Shown here one piece after another: positions 14,719 to 26,856 of a stretch of 64,000 nt of DNA. Source of the stretch: Acanthosepion lycidas. Taxonomy: Eukaryota; Mollusca; Cephalopoda; Sepiida; Sepiidae. The notes beneath the pieces were generated by a model. That model was not told where the DNA came from. It did not search any database and saw only the letters and a program-made list of their open reading frames with translations. Numbering within the stretch: position 1 is the stretch's first letter; each line of letters begins with the position of its first letter. The stretch covers positions 76,712,997-76,776,996 of the forward strand of contig OZ010595.1 of assembly GCA_963932145.1 (NCBI GenBank), given 5' to 3'. A program made the position numbers and the translations under genes.

Positions 14719-15470
14719 TTTAGAAAAAAATCTGCAAATTCAAATGGAACTGGGCACACAACATCAGGAGAAGAACAGAAAACAGATGAACAACAAAAAT
14801 TTCATTTTGGACACAAGGTCACACAAGAAGCAAAGGTCAACAAAAAAAAAATGACGTGATGACCTCGACTGGTTTCCGTCTCGATGTTCAAGGCCAGTAC
14901 ATGAACAGCAAATATGTCAAGATCTGGCGATGGCCTACGTCCAAAAGAGGACCTTCATAGATAGAAATGCAAAAGAACTTCATTAAAAAAAATGGCATTT
15001 TATTATATTGGGATGGCAGTCATGTGCGACAGTATTCAAAAATATTATATTAAAATATTCAAAAACAGATTATATTATACAAATATTATATTGGGGGTAT
15101 TTGTGTTTATTGATTCAACACTGGAGATAAAATAAACGTAGGGCACTTTGAAAATATTTATCTTTTTATTGTAAAAAAAAATGACTGAAACGAAAGAAAA
15201 CAACTACGGTTTATGGATAAGGTCAGGTGAATGATCGAACATGTCAAAAGTGATTTGCGATGCACCATTTTTGGGATTCTTCTTGAACGATTCTTCTCAC
15301 TTTGGTAGAGATGTTTGATTGCGATGAAATTAGGACATTACCTAAGAATAATCAATCAACATTTTATGATGCGAGAGACGGCCAAATGTCCATATGAAGT
15401 GTCGAAAACATTTTCAACATCTTGATTATCTTAGTTGAATAAAACAGATTATAGTTGAATAAAAAGGGGA
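14719..15470. other. No recognised feature
   Basis: AT-rich; I see nothing I can name. Confidence 0.5.
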
Positions 15471-15620
15471 GAAGTCACTTCTTGGTGAAAGAGATCAGAA
15501 GAGAATGGTTGGAAAAAGAAAAGTTCCAGAGAGCGGCGATTGTCTGGGCAGAAGTCATTTCTTGGTGAAAGAGGTCAGAAGAGAATGGTTGGAAAAAGAA
15601 AAGTTCTAGAGAGCGGCAAT
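15471..15620. repeat. Tandem duplication, about 74 bp unit
   Basis: Two adjacent copies of a unit with CACTTCTTGGTGAAAGAG and AGAAGAGAATGGTTGGAAAA, differing at only a few bases, so a recent duplication. Confidence 0.93.
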
Positions 15621-16499
15621 TTTGTGTACATATAAATTGTGTGAATCTGTTTAGAAAATTATATATATTTTTTTTTATTAGCATCAGGCAATTTTAGCCG
15701 AGCCGGGTTACGTTCAGCAAATTTTCAAATTTCTCCCTTATTTCATACTTTTTATAATACTTTAATTATAATCTTAATACGATTTAGACATTTCAGTTAT
15801 TTTCTGTAAGTTACGTTAAAAAATCTGAGACTAGTTTCAAGTTAAAAATATAGTTACTTTTTGGTCTAATATGATGCTTGTCAAGATTATAAGCTTCGTA
15901 CTAATAAAAAAATTGTGCCTCGTATGACATTTGCTTTCACTGATTTTTTACCATGTTGAATCTTATTACAGGCTGAGTTACTGTCTAAAGCTCAGGCACA
16001 TACAATGCACTGTTTACTCCATCACAAGATCCCGGAAGACATTGAAACTATTATTCCGAATATCTACTATTAACTAGCATGCACATACTGCAGTCATGTC
16101 AAAATCTGCATTGTTGCTGCAATTTCTTTTTTCTACAGTGTATATGTGTATGTATTTACAAGCCATTATTACATACATATATATGAATTTATATATGTCT
16201 ATGTATGTGCATCCGTCTTAATGTCCATATATGTGACTGTGTGCGTTGTGTTTAGGGCACGAGTGAGTATATCAAGTTCTTTTTTTTTTACTGCTATTTA
16301 CTTTTTGTCTTTGTTGCAACCACAGACACACACACACACAAACATACACACGAAAATAAATCTTTTATTATTGATTGACAAATTAAAGGCAATATATCTG
16401 CTAATGCAAAGTCATTAAAACATCGATCAATTTGGTCATTTGCCAAAATTTTAATTTTGGTTGTAGAGAATCGATATTTTTATATATCATCACTCTGGG
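15621..16499. other. No recognised feature
   Basis: AT-rich sequence with a short CA run near 16325. No gene or repeat family recognised. Confidence 0.5.
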
Positions 16500-17590
16500 T
16501 TTCCCTCTTTGTTCAATCCTTACACTTTCCTTCTCTCAAATTCTCACGTTTTTGTTCTTCTTTCTTTCTACACCTTCCTTACCTTTACTCTTTCGATTAC
16601 GTTATGTTACTTCGCGTTCTATCTTTTCTCTCTTTCTTCTCTTTTCTCTCTTTCTTTCTCTTTTATCTTCTAGTCATCTCCTCTCTAGCACCTTCCCCTT
16701 CTTGTCCCCTCTATCGCTATTTCTAATTCTCGTCCTCTCTCGCTTTACTCTTCTCGTCTTTCCCTCTCTTTCTTTCCATTTCTCATACTCTTTTTCTCTT
16801 TCCTCTTCTCTTCTTCTCTCTTGCTCTTTCATCTCGTCCTCTCTTTCCTCTCACTCCTCTCTTCTTCTGTTTCGCTTTCTTCTTCTCGTCCTCTCTCAAC
16901 TCTCTCTCTATTTACTCTTCTCGTCCCTTCTCGCTCTATTTCCTCTTCTCGTCCTACTCTCTCTCTCTCTTTCTCTATTTCGTTTCACTTCTTGTCCTCT
17001 CACTTTTTCCTCTTTTCGTCGTTCGCTCTATTTCCTCTTCTCGTCTACCCTTTCTCTTTCATCTCGTCTTCTCTCTCTTACTTCTTTTTGTCCTCTACTC
17101 CATTTCACTTTCTTCGTCTTGTCCTCTCATCTCTTCCTCTTTTCTCTTCTCGTCCTCTCCCCCTTCGTTTCCCTTTTCTCGTCTGTTTCTCTCTCTCACG
17201 TTCCATTTCTCGTCTTCTGTTTCTCTTACTTCTCGTCCTCTCCTCTACCCCTCTCTTTCCTTTTTTTCCATTCCTCACTATCGCTTAAGCCTTGTTTTTT
17301 TTTTAATATTTTGTTTCCCTTTTCCCCCTCTATATTTCCACTTTTCCTTCTCATCTCTCCCTTTCTCCTCTTTCATTACCCTTCTCAATTTCCTCTTCTC
17401 TTCCGCTCTTTTCTTTTTTTCCCTCTCCGCCTCTCATGTCTTTTGTCTTCTTGTTCCCCATGTCGCGTTCCTCTTTCCGTTCTCCCCTCTTTTTCTCAGT
17501 TCTCCCCGACATCTTTTAGTTGCTGATTTTATTCTCTCTCTTTTTCTCGCTTATTCTTTCTAATTTCTTCCAATCACTTTCTATTTCTTT
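16500..17590. repeat. 1.1-kb polypyrimidine tract
   Basis: The plus strand is nearly all C and T for over a kilobase, with an imperfect repeated motif around CTCTTCTCGTCCTCTC. The long open frame through it (16432-17526) is a low-complexity artefact, Leu/Ser/Phe only. On the minus strand it is a GA tract like the one at 32664-33845. Confidence 0.9.
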
Positions 17591-17594
17591 TTAA

Positions 17595-17812
17595 CACTAG
17601 GTTGGCCGAGGTGTCGTTTTCGAAACCTTCAAATTTTCAACAAATTTCTATGGAATAACTAGTTTTGGTTCGATACTGAGGCTTATGGACAATTATTGAA
17701 TTTTAGCAAAGATACTTAACAGACTTAATTCTTTAAAAATATTCAGTGGAATAGCTGATATTTGAGGTTTTACCTTGAATGGCCGCGGTGTCGTTTTTGA
17801 CACCTAGGCTAG
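17595..17812. mobile_element. Possible piggyBac-like MITE
   Basis: Begins after TTAA at 17591-17594 with CACTAGGTTGGCCGAGGTGTCG. It ends with an imperfect inverted match (GACACCTAGGCTAG). A GGTGTCGTTTTTGACACC palindrome lies inside each end. The right-hand TTAA is not intact (TTAT), so the class is tentative. Confidence 0.5.
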
Positions 17813-17867
17813 TTATAGGGTAAATGCATTGAAAATTTTCTCACAAGCAATAATACTTGTGTTTATG

Positions 17868-17903
17868 TCCCCTATCTATCTATCTATCTACCTACACACA
17901 CAC

Positions 17904-17947
<44 letters not shown>
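17868..17947. repeat. (CTAT)n and (TA)n microsatellite
   Basis: A short CTAT run, a CA run and a TA run border the left arm of the inverted repeat that follows. Confidence 0.9.
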
Positions 17948-17950
<3 letters not shown>

Positions 17951-18337
17951 GAAAAATATTTGGAAAAAACAAACAAAAATCCTTAAATGCAATTATGTTG
18001 TTTTAATATGAATGAAATGTCAACGTCTGACGTTTCGGTTTAATAAACCTTCTTCAGGACAATATTCATTAAAATACAATTAAAATAATCAGTTCAACAT
18101 GACATGACACGCTTAAACGGAAAGCTGATCATTTAAAATTTTCAGTTATCTGTTTTGGATAAGTCTTGTTTTTATGTCCATGGTCTTTGTCATGTTGAAC
18201 TGATTATTTTAATTGTATTTTAATGAATATTGTCCTGAAGAAGGTTTATTAAACCGAAACGTCAGACGTTGACATTTCATTCATATTAAAACAACATAAT
18301 TGCATTTTTTGTTTGTTTTTTCCAAATATTTTTCTTC
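17948..18337. repeat. Long inverted repeat, about 150-bp arms, with hammerhead-like core
   Basis: Arms 17948-18104 and 18189-18337 are near-identical inverted copies, the main difference being a gap of about 7-8 bases. An 84-base loop separates them. Each arm carries CCTGAAGAAGG-TTTATTAAACC-GAAACGTC. This fits a hammerhead ribozyme core (CUGANGA, a GGTTT/AAACC hairpin, GAAA, a CGTC/GACG hairpin, then UU), plus strand at 18235-18270 and minus strand in the other arm. Inverted ends with such cores are known from Penelope-like retroelements; assignment here is inference. Confidence 0.75.
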
Positions 18338-18368
18338 ATTCTGTCGGATTTATATCCATTTATATTTG

Positions 18369-18370
<2 letters not shown>

Positions 18371-18434
<64 letters not shown>
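18371..18434. repeat. (TA)n microsatellite
   Basis: A pure TA run about 64 bases long, mirroring the run left of the inverted repeat. Confidence 0.95.
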
Positions 18435-18436
<2 letters not shown>

Positions 18437-18689
18437 CACTTTCTTTTAGTATGAGGTATACAAATATTTGTGAATTTCTTGCTATTCTTGACTTGAATAT
18501 TGAATATATTAAAGATGGCTTCTTCACGGCGTAATGTAAATAAAGATGTCAAAGGAGCTGGCCATCCTAGTGTTAACAAACACGTCTTTCTATTCGTTTT
18601 ATTTTTCACAATGCACGTTCGTTCTAGCCACTTACCCAGTAAATTATTTAACGAAGTAATCGTCGTAAATCTTTCTACTTAATTTCATT

Positions 18690-19735
18690 TTTTTTTTACT
18701 AATGCTTACCCAATAAAGGCCCAAGAGCCATTTAAGGTAGGGAGTTAATGAATGATGTCGTTGAGGATGTGTTAAGGAGTGCAATCTATAAGGTTATATA
18801 GGAAAGATAACATTTAACCCGAGACCCGAAGAGGTTACGATTATACAGATCAGGAAAACATCCTCTCGGGAGTCTGTTCCACAAAATTGCGGTCCTTGGG
18901 AAGAAGAGCGAAACTTTTCTTCTTAACCCTTTGAGCCCTGTGTTCCTGAAGAATTTTAACCCTTCTGCCTGAGCTCATGAGTCAAAATTCGTAAATAATC
19001 GGTATGTAATATATAAAAGTAGTTACAAAAATATAACATCCTGATTGCTTTCATGACAGTCCAGATTCAGACTTTGCACACTTCATGGTAAAAACGATCT
19101 TTTTTTAAAAATACAAACACATGCACAAAACGCAATGAAAAGGTGCGGACATGTTGGTATAACGTTCGATGACATCAGAATATTACGAATTTTCTGATTG
19201 GCTCTTCAAAATAAAACAACCAATAGCAAAACACGACGTAAATGTTTACCCACTGTTCAACCGGTGGCTGGGCATTTTTCTCTACAGCTTTTCAACCGGT
19301 GGATAGGAATTACGTCATTCTTCTCTACCACCGGTAAAACGATGGTCAGGACTCAAATGGTTAATAATAGAATACGAAAGAAATGTGGATAATTCATCCC
19401 AGTAAAAACAGCATGGTGGATATTATCTGTGAAAGCCAGAACTAAAGGATGTATCTTACCAGAATTATGAATATAGCGATAGATTAGCGAGAGGCTTGCG
19501 ACACTTCGCCTATGGGAAAGCAAGTACAGGGTAGAAAATAACCGACAAGTCTGTGAAGACGCTTTTGAACAGCAACACTGGTAAATGAGGACTAGACAGT
19601 TCCAGTCCAGATATGGCAACAGTACTTCATTTTTGGTTTGATCTGGCTCTTGTAAAGATAGAACATAGGATAAGTCAAGTCCTTACTAGAGCCGTAAAAA
19701 GAACAGACAATGTTTCAAACATCTTCAATGATATT
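18690..19735 (-). mobile_element. LINE-B (CR1/Jockey-group) fragment, split by a MITE
   Basis: On the minus strand, coding relics run from about 19700 to 19365 (LSHRRSVASLSLIYRYIH, LAFTDNIHHAVF). They resume at 18922 on the far side of a piggyBac-like insert as FFPRTAILWNRLPRGCFPDL, the usual C-terminal block of this LINE group. A 3' UTR ends near 18690. Relatives lie at 27380 and 57600. The reading frame is broken. Confidence 0.8.
18927..19360. mobile_element. piggyBac-like MITE inserted in LINE-B
   Basis: A 434-bp element flanked on both sides by TTAA. The ends are CCCTTTGAGCCCTG and the inverted CAGGACTCAAATGG. There is no transposase. The interrupted LINE coding sequence continues across it, which fixes the insertion boundary. 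Confidence 0.85.
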
Positions 19736-19737
19736 TA

Positions 19738-20275
19738 CACCCGTGTGCAAATTAATTGAAACAAAACGAATAATTCCGTTATTATTTACTTTTGTCGTAT
19801 TTTTCCAATGAAACATGACCCAGTGCACATGTTAGTACTTCGTATGTCCATTCCACGAAGTCTTTCCTTGCAGATAGACCACAGATTCTCGATTGGATTT
19901 AAATCAGGAAAGTTTCCGGGCCAGTCTATAGTACTTTGATTTTCTCACTGGTAAGGCTTGCTAGTGTGTTTGTGCAACGTCATAATTTTCGTACGCTTCC
20001 TTGTTGTAGGACAACTAATCGACAGTCGAGACAATAGTGTCTGGGCGAGATAAAACTCTGATGCAATCGCAGATGACGCAATATTTTTCAAGGCCGAACA
20101 AATTTCATCATACACCCCGAAAATATATTCATATTACTGCACACCACTGCAAATGACCTAATCCGAGGAAAAATAGGAATCGATTACACCCTGTCACTCC
20201 AGTGGAACTAAAACTGACCGTATGGTGAAAGAAAGGAAATTAAAGCGATTGTTTCAATTAATTTGCACAAGGGTG
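19738..20275 (-). mobile_element. Tc1-like transposon, internally deleted
   Basis: 538 bp with TIRs CACCCGTGTGCAAATTAATT and the inverted AATTAATTTGCACAAGGGTG, flanked by TA. The minus strand keeps the end of a Tc1-family transposase (DWPGNFPDLNPIENLWSI), which includes the E of the DDE triad, and an ICKERL block. The N-terminal DNA-binding part and first Asp are gone, so it could move only with outside transposase. Confidence 0.9.
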
Positions 20276-20277
20276 TA

Positions 20278-20705
20278 TATATAAATTCCACTTAGGGTAT
20301 GGAGTGAGTATTTGTCCCAATAGGCGTTCAAGCCAAGGAGACTCCTTGTGAGAACAATCGTTAGGCGAAAAATCCGTGTGCGACGATGATGGTACCTTGC
20401 TAGTTTAATTTTTGAGGTGTTGAAGAGAACCGAGCTTTCGGGACCGCTTGCAATTATCTCATGGGCTTCAGAAGACTGCACATTAACAGTTACATTGATG
20501 AAGCTACCTGTTAGCAAGGACTTGAGAATTGAGAAAACCCTTCCACAAATTCCATATCTGTCGAGTTTGTGTAGCAAGCCCCTACGCCACACCTATAGTA
20601 TATGTAAAGCGATCGTCCTCATGATGAATTTATTGCCTAGCGACACACGGGTTCTGTGAGTAATGCTAGTACATCAGCAGTGGACACAGCAGAGTAAAAT
20701 TCGTA
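20278..20705 (-). mobile_element. LINE reverse-transcriptase fragment
   Basis: The minus strand encodes an RT N-terminal block (VSTADVL, then WRRGLLHKLDRYGICGRVFS and VNVQSSEAHEI) of a CR1/Jockey-group LINE. It is not collinear with the LINE-A copy at 20862-21975, because that copy's later domains lie before it on this strand. It is therefore a separate insertion. Confidence 0.8.
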
Positions 20706-20750
20706 CTATTTGCCCAGCCTCCCATTTTCTGTAACAATAAATAATACATG

Positions 20751-22148
20751 ACTATCGATTGCATAATACTACGAAACTATCTATCGCGTAATAATCCGAA
20801 AGTATTTATCGCGTAATAATCCGAAACTATCCATCGCGCAACAGATAGCACGAAACTATCTTTTTTTTTAAGTATTTCACCCCCAGAAAGTCGGAAGTGC
20901 CACTAGGACGCAAGAGGCTACAGAGAATGGGAGCAAGAGTAAAGAGGCGTGATAGAGGAAAGGATGAAGAGAAAGACAGGAAATAGATCAAGGCATCTGG
21001 AGATGTCGATTGACATTGCATTTGAATATTTAGCGACTATAGCTATAGGGAAGCAAGTAAGAGGAAGAGAGTTCCACAGACGGGAAGTGCGAGACATGAA
21101 GCTATTGGAGAAGAAGAGACGGCTATATTTAACCGTTTCGACAGTGAAAGGGTGGGACTGAGATGCCAACCTAGTAGCACGTTTAAATCTATACTGTTTG
21201 GAAACCGGTGAAAGTAGCTCGTTGGAGCAGTTACCGTGAAAGTATTTGTAGAAAAGAGAGAGGGAAGTGACAGCATGTCTGTGAGAGAGCAACTGTAAAT
21301 GAGATGCTAGATCAGGGCCAATCACATCGCATATCCGTCTCTGGATTTTGTCAAGGACCTTAAGACGAACAGCGGGGGCTCCAGACCATATATGGCAACA
21401 GTATTCCATGCAAGGGCTAATAGTTGATTTATAGATTTGAAGGATGGACAGGCGAGAAAAACTTCCTGGCGCGACACAGAGAACCAACTTTCCTTGCGGT
21501 AGATGAAGCTATTGATTCAATGTATTTGTACCATCTCAAGTCAGCGGACAGTGTGAGACCAAGCAGTGGCAGAGAAGTGCTCTTGTAGAATTGAGCATCA
21601 GACATTTTAATGGGAGGGGGGTTCTCTGTGATGTGTAAAAGAGATCAGTTTTGCTTTTGAGGCATTAAAGTTAAACAGCCATTTCTTGCCCCAGTCAACA
21701 ACAAATTGGGGGTCCTTTTCGAGACCAACGGCCAGGTTATTTTGGGCAGCGATACCGGATTTGCTATTAGGGCAGGAATAAATAGTAGTTTTGTCTGCAT
21801 AGATGCCTACTTAGGAACTGATGACATCGGGAAGATCGTTAATGAAGATCAGAAACAGTGTAGGGCTCAGAATATAGCTTGGAGTAACCTGCGTTCGTGA
21901 GAAAGGAACTGGGGGAGAATCCGTTAAAGACGACCTTCATTACACGGTTTGACAGGAATGATTGTATTAAGTCAAATAATCGCCTAATAGATTACACGAA
22001 AGTATCTATCGCGAAACTATCGATCTCCTAATAGATAGCGCGAAATTACCTATCGCGTAATGGATGATGCGAAACTATATATCGCGTAATAGCATGAAAC
22101 TATTGCGTAACAGATAACACGAAACTATCGCGTAATAGATATTGCAAA
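20751..22148. repeat. About 30-bp minisatellite split by a LINE
   Basis: Units around CGAAACTATCTATCGCGTAATA occur at 20751-20861 and again at 21979-22148. LINE-A fills the gap, so the LINE inserted into an existing array. Confidence 0.85.
20862..21975 (-). mobile_element. LINE-A (CR1/Jockey-group), 5'-truncated
   Basis: The best LINE copy in the window. On the minus strand the RT palm block SILSPTLFLIFINDLP precedes a YADK variant of the YADD catalytic box. The conserved tail follows (CMEYCCHIWSGAPAVRLK, KIQRRICDVIGPDL, SHPFTVETVKYSR, RLWNSLP). The element ends in an A-rich tail at 20862. The copy is 5'-truncated and its frame is broken, so inactive. Related 3' ends lie at 9015, 35624, 40886, 48004, 49535 and 56955. 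Confidence 0.9.
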
Positions 22149-22395
22149 AAGATTGACTTTATTAAAGATACTAATGTACCCGTGTCGTCAAATTTGGCGT
22201 CAATTGTTGCGAAGTTTTAATAGTGAGATATGATGAAACAAAAGTCTTGAAACAATGTATTGGGATCCAGTAAAGCAGAGGGTAAAGAATTCAAAGCTAA
22301 AGTAGAGATCAATGAACTGTTTAATTAATTCGTTTCTTTTTTTACTTTTTTAGACATTCAATGGTATCTATGATTAATTGATCACTCTTGGTATT
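22149..22395. other. No recognised feature
   Basis: AT-rich spacer between minisatellite and LTR; nothing seen. Confidence 0.5.
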
Positions 22396-24780
22396 TCTTA
22401 TGGGAACTTACCCATAATAATAATGGACTATTCCTGACATTATAAATACTGCGTCTCTCAAGAGGTATGGGGAGATTGTAAGACGAGGAGAGATAATTGA
22501 GAGCATATTGTAAGGACATTGGAATAGTGATACTAGTCGAGACAACATAGTTCACTCTAACCAAATCTGATAGTCATTACTAATACTTCTACTTCTTTGT
22601 ATTATATTTTCTGTTGTAATATATCTTTGTATTCCATATCTGTGTTCGTGTTATTCTTTCATTGGTTCTAACCTTGGACCATCACCGTGGTATAAGGAAC
22701 TTGGACCATAACAAGTGGCGACGAGGTAACCCAAGAAACCAACACTCTACGCGGAGAACAAACCTTTTTGCTATCCGTCGCACATAACAGTGTCGATGAG
22801 AAAACTGAAGAAACAAGTTCTACGTGGAAATTCTAAAAAACAAGTTCTATGTAGAGATTTCTAAAAAAAACAAGTTCTACGCGAACAGATAAAAAAAAGG
22901 AAATTTTTTTTTTTGGACATCAACTTTACTGTGGTAACAAAGACACAAGTTCTACACAGGTAATTTTTTTTTTTGGCGTACACAGGTTCCAAAATATCAG
23001 GCTACACTAAAGGAAAATACTTGCACAAAATTACGTTAACATAGAAGATTTTAAGTCAACCATTGTGGAACTTATGAAAATCCAATTTGAACAGCAACAG
23101 AAAAACGAACAGAAACATCTTGAATTACAAGAATTATTGCTATGTGTAATGCCAAATAAAGGGCAAAATTACGAAAATGAAACAGTTCTCTCACGCTATT
23201 TGGAACACTATTGAAGATTTCACGTATGCAACCGATGAAGACAAAACCTTTGCAACTTACTTCCGAAGGTACGAAGATCTACATGAATTTGACTGCAGAA
23301 ATTGGTCAGACGCAAGAAAAGTACAACTACTAAAAAAATTAGGCACATGCGAATATACCAAATTCGTAGATTATATCCTACCGAGGAAAACAAATGAGTT
23401 AACTTTCAAAGAAGCCATAAAACTGTTAACAGAACTTTTCAGTCCTAATACCTCACTATTTCACAAAAGATGGAAATGTCTGAATCTAACAAAAAAGGAG
23501 AGCAAAGATTACATAACTTTCACTTCCATTGTAAACAAATATTGTGATGATTTCAAGTTATCGGAACTCAGCCCAGACAATTTCAAATGTTTAATATACG
23601 TCCAAGATCTGGTTTTAACCAAAGACGTGGAAATTAGACGCAGAATCCTTACAAAATTGGACAGTGAACTAGATTTGACACTTCAAAAACTGGCCGAAGA
23701 CTGCCAGAGATGCATAATTATAAAGAAAGACTCAAAAGATATAGAAGAAGCTAGCATCGCGCACATACGTAAAGTACGAAGACAAACCAACTTTCCCTCC
23801 TCATAAACAAACCAAACCAATTTTCCCTCCTCAAATCAGGCCAAACAAATTTTTCCACTTCAAAAAGTCCATATCAGAAAAAACTACCACCCAGTCCATG
23901 CTATAGCTGTGGGACTTGGCATTGGTACAAAGACTGTCTATACCGTTTTAAAACTTGTCTATCATGCAGAAAAGTAGGACATAAAAGTTCTCATTGTTGG
24001 ACTAGAAGAGAAAGCAAAAGCAGAATATGAATCACGAGGACTGGACCAAGCGGATGAGACTAACAAGAAAATACGTGCAAGTAGAAATGCAAAACAGAAA
24101 AGTCAGACTACAGCTGGATTCCGGGTCAAACTTAACTATTATTAACGTACAAACATGGAGAAAACTGAACAAACCTACCATGTTAAAAACCGATAAAATT
24201 GCTAGATCGGTAACTGGGAGAAAAATAAAATTTGTGGGTGAAGTGATTACAAATGTGACATTCAATGGAATGACCAAAAAATTGAAAATGTATGTGCTAA
24301 GAAATACAGAACTTATTCGGTACGGACTGGATGCAAAAATTCGAACTTTGGCATTTACCAATAAGTGCGTACTGCCAAAATGTAAAAAGTATATCGACCG
24401 AGGCAGATAAATTAAAAGAGAAACTAAAAGAGAATTTCCCCGAAGTATTTTCAGCAGGTCTTGGAAGATGTAAGAAAATGGCAGCAAATATAGAAATAAA
24501 AGAAAACGTTCAACCTATCTTCAAGAAAAAAAGGAGGGTACCGTTCGCTTCAATAGAAAAAATAGATCAAGAATTGGCTAGACTCGAAAACACCGGCATA
24601 TTGACAAAAGTAGAATACAGTCAATGGGCCTCACCCACGGTTTACGTAAAAAAAAATCAGGGGAGATTCGAGTATGCGCTGGTTTCACAACGGGTTTGAA
24701 CGCAGCGATAAAAGACTACCACTATCCTCTACCCAATCCAGAAGAAGTATTCACAAAATTAAACAGCGGAAATTTTTTTT
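22396..24780 (+). mobile_element. Ty3/gypsy-like LTR retrotransposon fossil (left half)
   Basis: The 5' LTR is 22396-22713, ending ACCATAACA, directly followed by a likely primer-binding region (AGTGGCGACGAGG). Gag lies at about 23041-24020 and ends in two zinc knuckles (CLSCRKVGHKSSHC is the second). A retropepsin with LDSGSN lies at about 24027-24410. The start of reverse transcriptase lies at about 24411-24770 (ARLENTGILTKVEYSQWASP). The internal region then gives way to an inverted LTR piece. The copy is broken in several places and keeps no RNase H or integrase of its own. The family is the same as the solo LTR at 5288-7003. Confidence 0.88.
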
Positions 24781-25740
24781 CACTATTCCAATGTCCTTAC
24801 AATATGCTCTCAATTATCTCTATTCGTCTTACAATCTCCCCATACCTCTTGAGAGACGCAGTATTTATAATGTCAGGAATAATCCATTATTATTATGGGT
24901 AAGTTTCCATAACACCCCACTTCCGAAGCTTTTGCGTAGCATGGGTTTTTTTCTCTTTGGATCTATTACTAAAGGTTCTGTGAACTTACTTTTTCTGGGC
25001 GATTTTCGTGGTTCTGGCATTGTTTGCGGCCTTTGTATATCAAATGTATCGAAAATCGTATCCATCACTTCTTCCTGAGGTGGACCGTTAGAGTCCTCTT
25101 TCTTATTTGGTTTACGTGTCTTTTATGTGAGAATTTGAGTCCCTGTACCATGTAAACCATATTCCCGATTCTTTTTACAATTGTACCTTGTTCCCAGTAA
25201 GATGTATTGTTTTTATATGCTTTAGAAAACCTTTTTCTCCTGGGTGGAATTTTCTTTTTAGTACGCACGACTGTGTTATTTGTTTCGTTTGTTCTGGGAG
25301 CAACTTATCAAACACTGATCTGATTTCTGCGAGTGATAATGCCGATGGCGTAGCATTATTTGTCGTAATTCGATATACCTGTAAAAATTGTTGTAATGCC
25401 TTTTCCGTCGGCACATCATATGCTTTTTTTTGAGTGTATCAACAAATCTCTCCGCTTGCCCATTTGATCTTGGGTGATACGGCGGGGATTTGATATGTTT
25501 GATTTGAAAAATTTCGCAAAGTCCGCTGATGTGAATTGCGTTCTAGACAATCCACTACTCCAAACCGAGCAAACAGTTCGTGGAGGCAATTTATGGTAGT
25601 TTCGGAAGTAGGATTTCACATTAGACTTCCACCCTTTTATGGAGAGATGTATTCTTCCCTAATAAAAGCCTTAACCAATCACCACTTCGTTTCAGTAAAT
25701 TCAATCTTCTGTTGGTTAAGAAACACTAAACTGTAGCAAA
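24781..25740 (-). mobile_element. Inverted right half of the same LTR family
   Basis: 24781-24914 is a partial LTR in reverse orientation, closely similar to the LTR at 22396. A purine-rich tract abuts it on the minus strand. Integrase-type coding follows on the minus strand: a C-terminal tail at about 25065-25414 and part of the core at about 25416-25700. It is a broken fossil, joined head to head with the left-half copy. Confidence 0.8.
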
Positions 25741-26856
25741 GTCGAAACAGATCTTTTTTTCCGTCGAAGCTCCCTGGAACCGATTTTTAGACACCAAAAT
25801 CTATATAAACAACCGCATGACTCAATTCAAGTCAGTCAGTCATGAAGTTTCGGGAGATTCTACCAAACTCCACGCGTGTCAATTCACTGACTCAACATCA
25901 CTTCAAAATTCTCAACAAACTCAAAACAGCACTCAATCGACCATTGTCCGCGTGGTAATCAAATTACAATTGACTTAAAAAGTGAACGTTTTCACTACAC
26001 AAACAGTAATTATACAATTCATCAATTTAGTCAAACAGTTAAAGGCAAATAACTCTTCACAACTTAAATTCTAACAAGTAACACACGCATACACACTAAT
26101 ATTTGAACGAACACATTTGAGATTTTTCCTTGCAGAAACCAAATTATTTTAATTTCACTAACAAATCAAAATCATTAACTTTTATTGACCAAATTTCTGC
26201 ATGAACATTCTTCATAACCTTGTCTCACTTGCCACAATCAATAAACATTCTGTTATCCTTGCATGTATATCTATTGTATATATAAAAATCTCTTTATTGT
26301 TGGATCTCTAACCACTGTGTTTTTAGTAATTTCTTGCAATACAAATTGTCCTTATATTCTTTATTTGATCTACGTGTTGTGGGGCAATGCATAATAAGCA
26401 CGCATAATCTTTGCCTTACATAAATTACCTTCTGATACATTTTCACTCAGCTACAACCCACAACAGTATAAAACGTAAATCTCGAAGTAAAGAACACATG
26501 GAGAAAATGATTAAAATAAAAATCAATGTGCTCAGAATAAAAGATTTTTGCATCAGTTTTATGAAGACATTTTGGCATAACGTAGCTTATTCTGACAATC
26601 AGATTTTAAAAATATATTTTACTTTCTTAAAAAGGAAGAATATGATTTGTCCTTTTATGACAACTCCGAATTCTTATTCTTCCTTCTTTTGTCGATTAGT
26701 ATTTCCACTTCTACTAGATATCTTTTTCTGTTGGTCCTTATGTTTCATTCTTCGGCATGTATTCCTGCAATATGGCAGAATTCTTTGAACTCTGCGTGTT
26801 CCAATTTTTTCATAATTGCGTTGAGGGCGTAAATCTAAAAGAGAAACGAAAAAGAC
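25741..26856. other. No recognised gene
   Basis: AT-rich. A TATATAAAC box near 25801, followed by AGTCAGTCAGTCATG, looks like an LTR-type promoter but I cannot assign it. An open frame at 26411-26788 resembles nothing known. Confidence 0.4.

Noticed and set aside
16432-17526. 364-codon open frame, the longest in the window
   Set aside because: It lies in a polypyrimidine tract and encodes little beyond Leu, Ser, Phe and Pro. Pyrimidine-only DNA lacks stop codons, so length means nothing.
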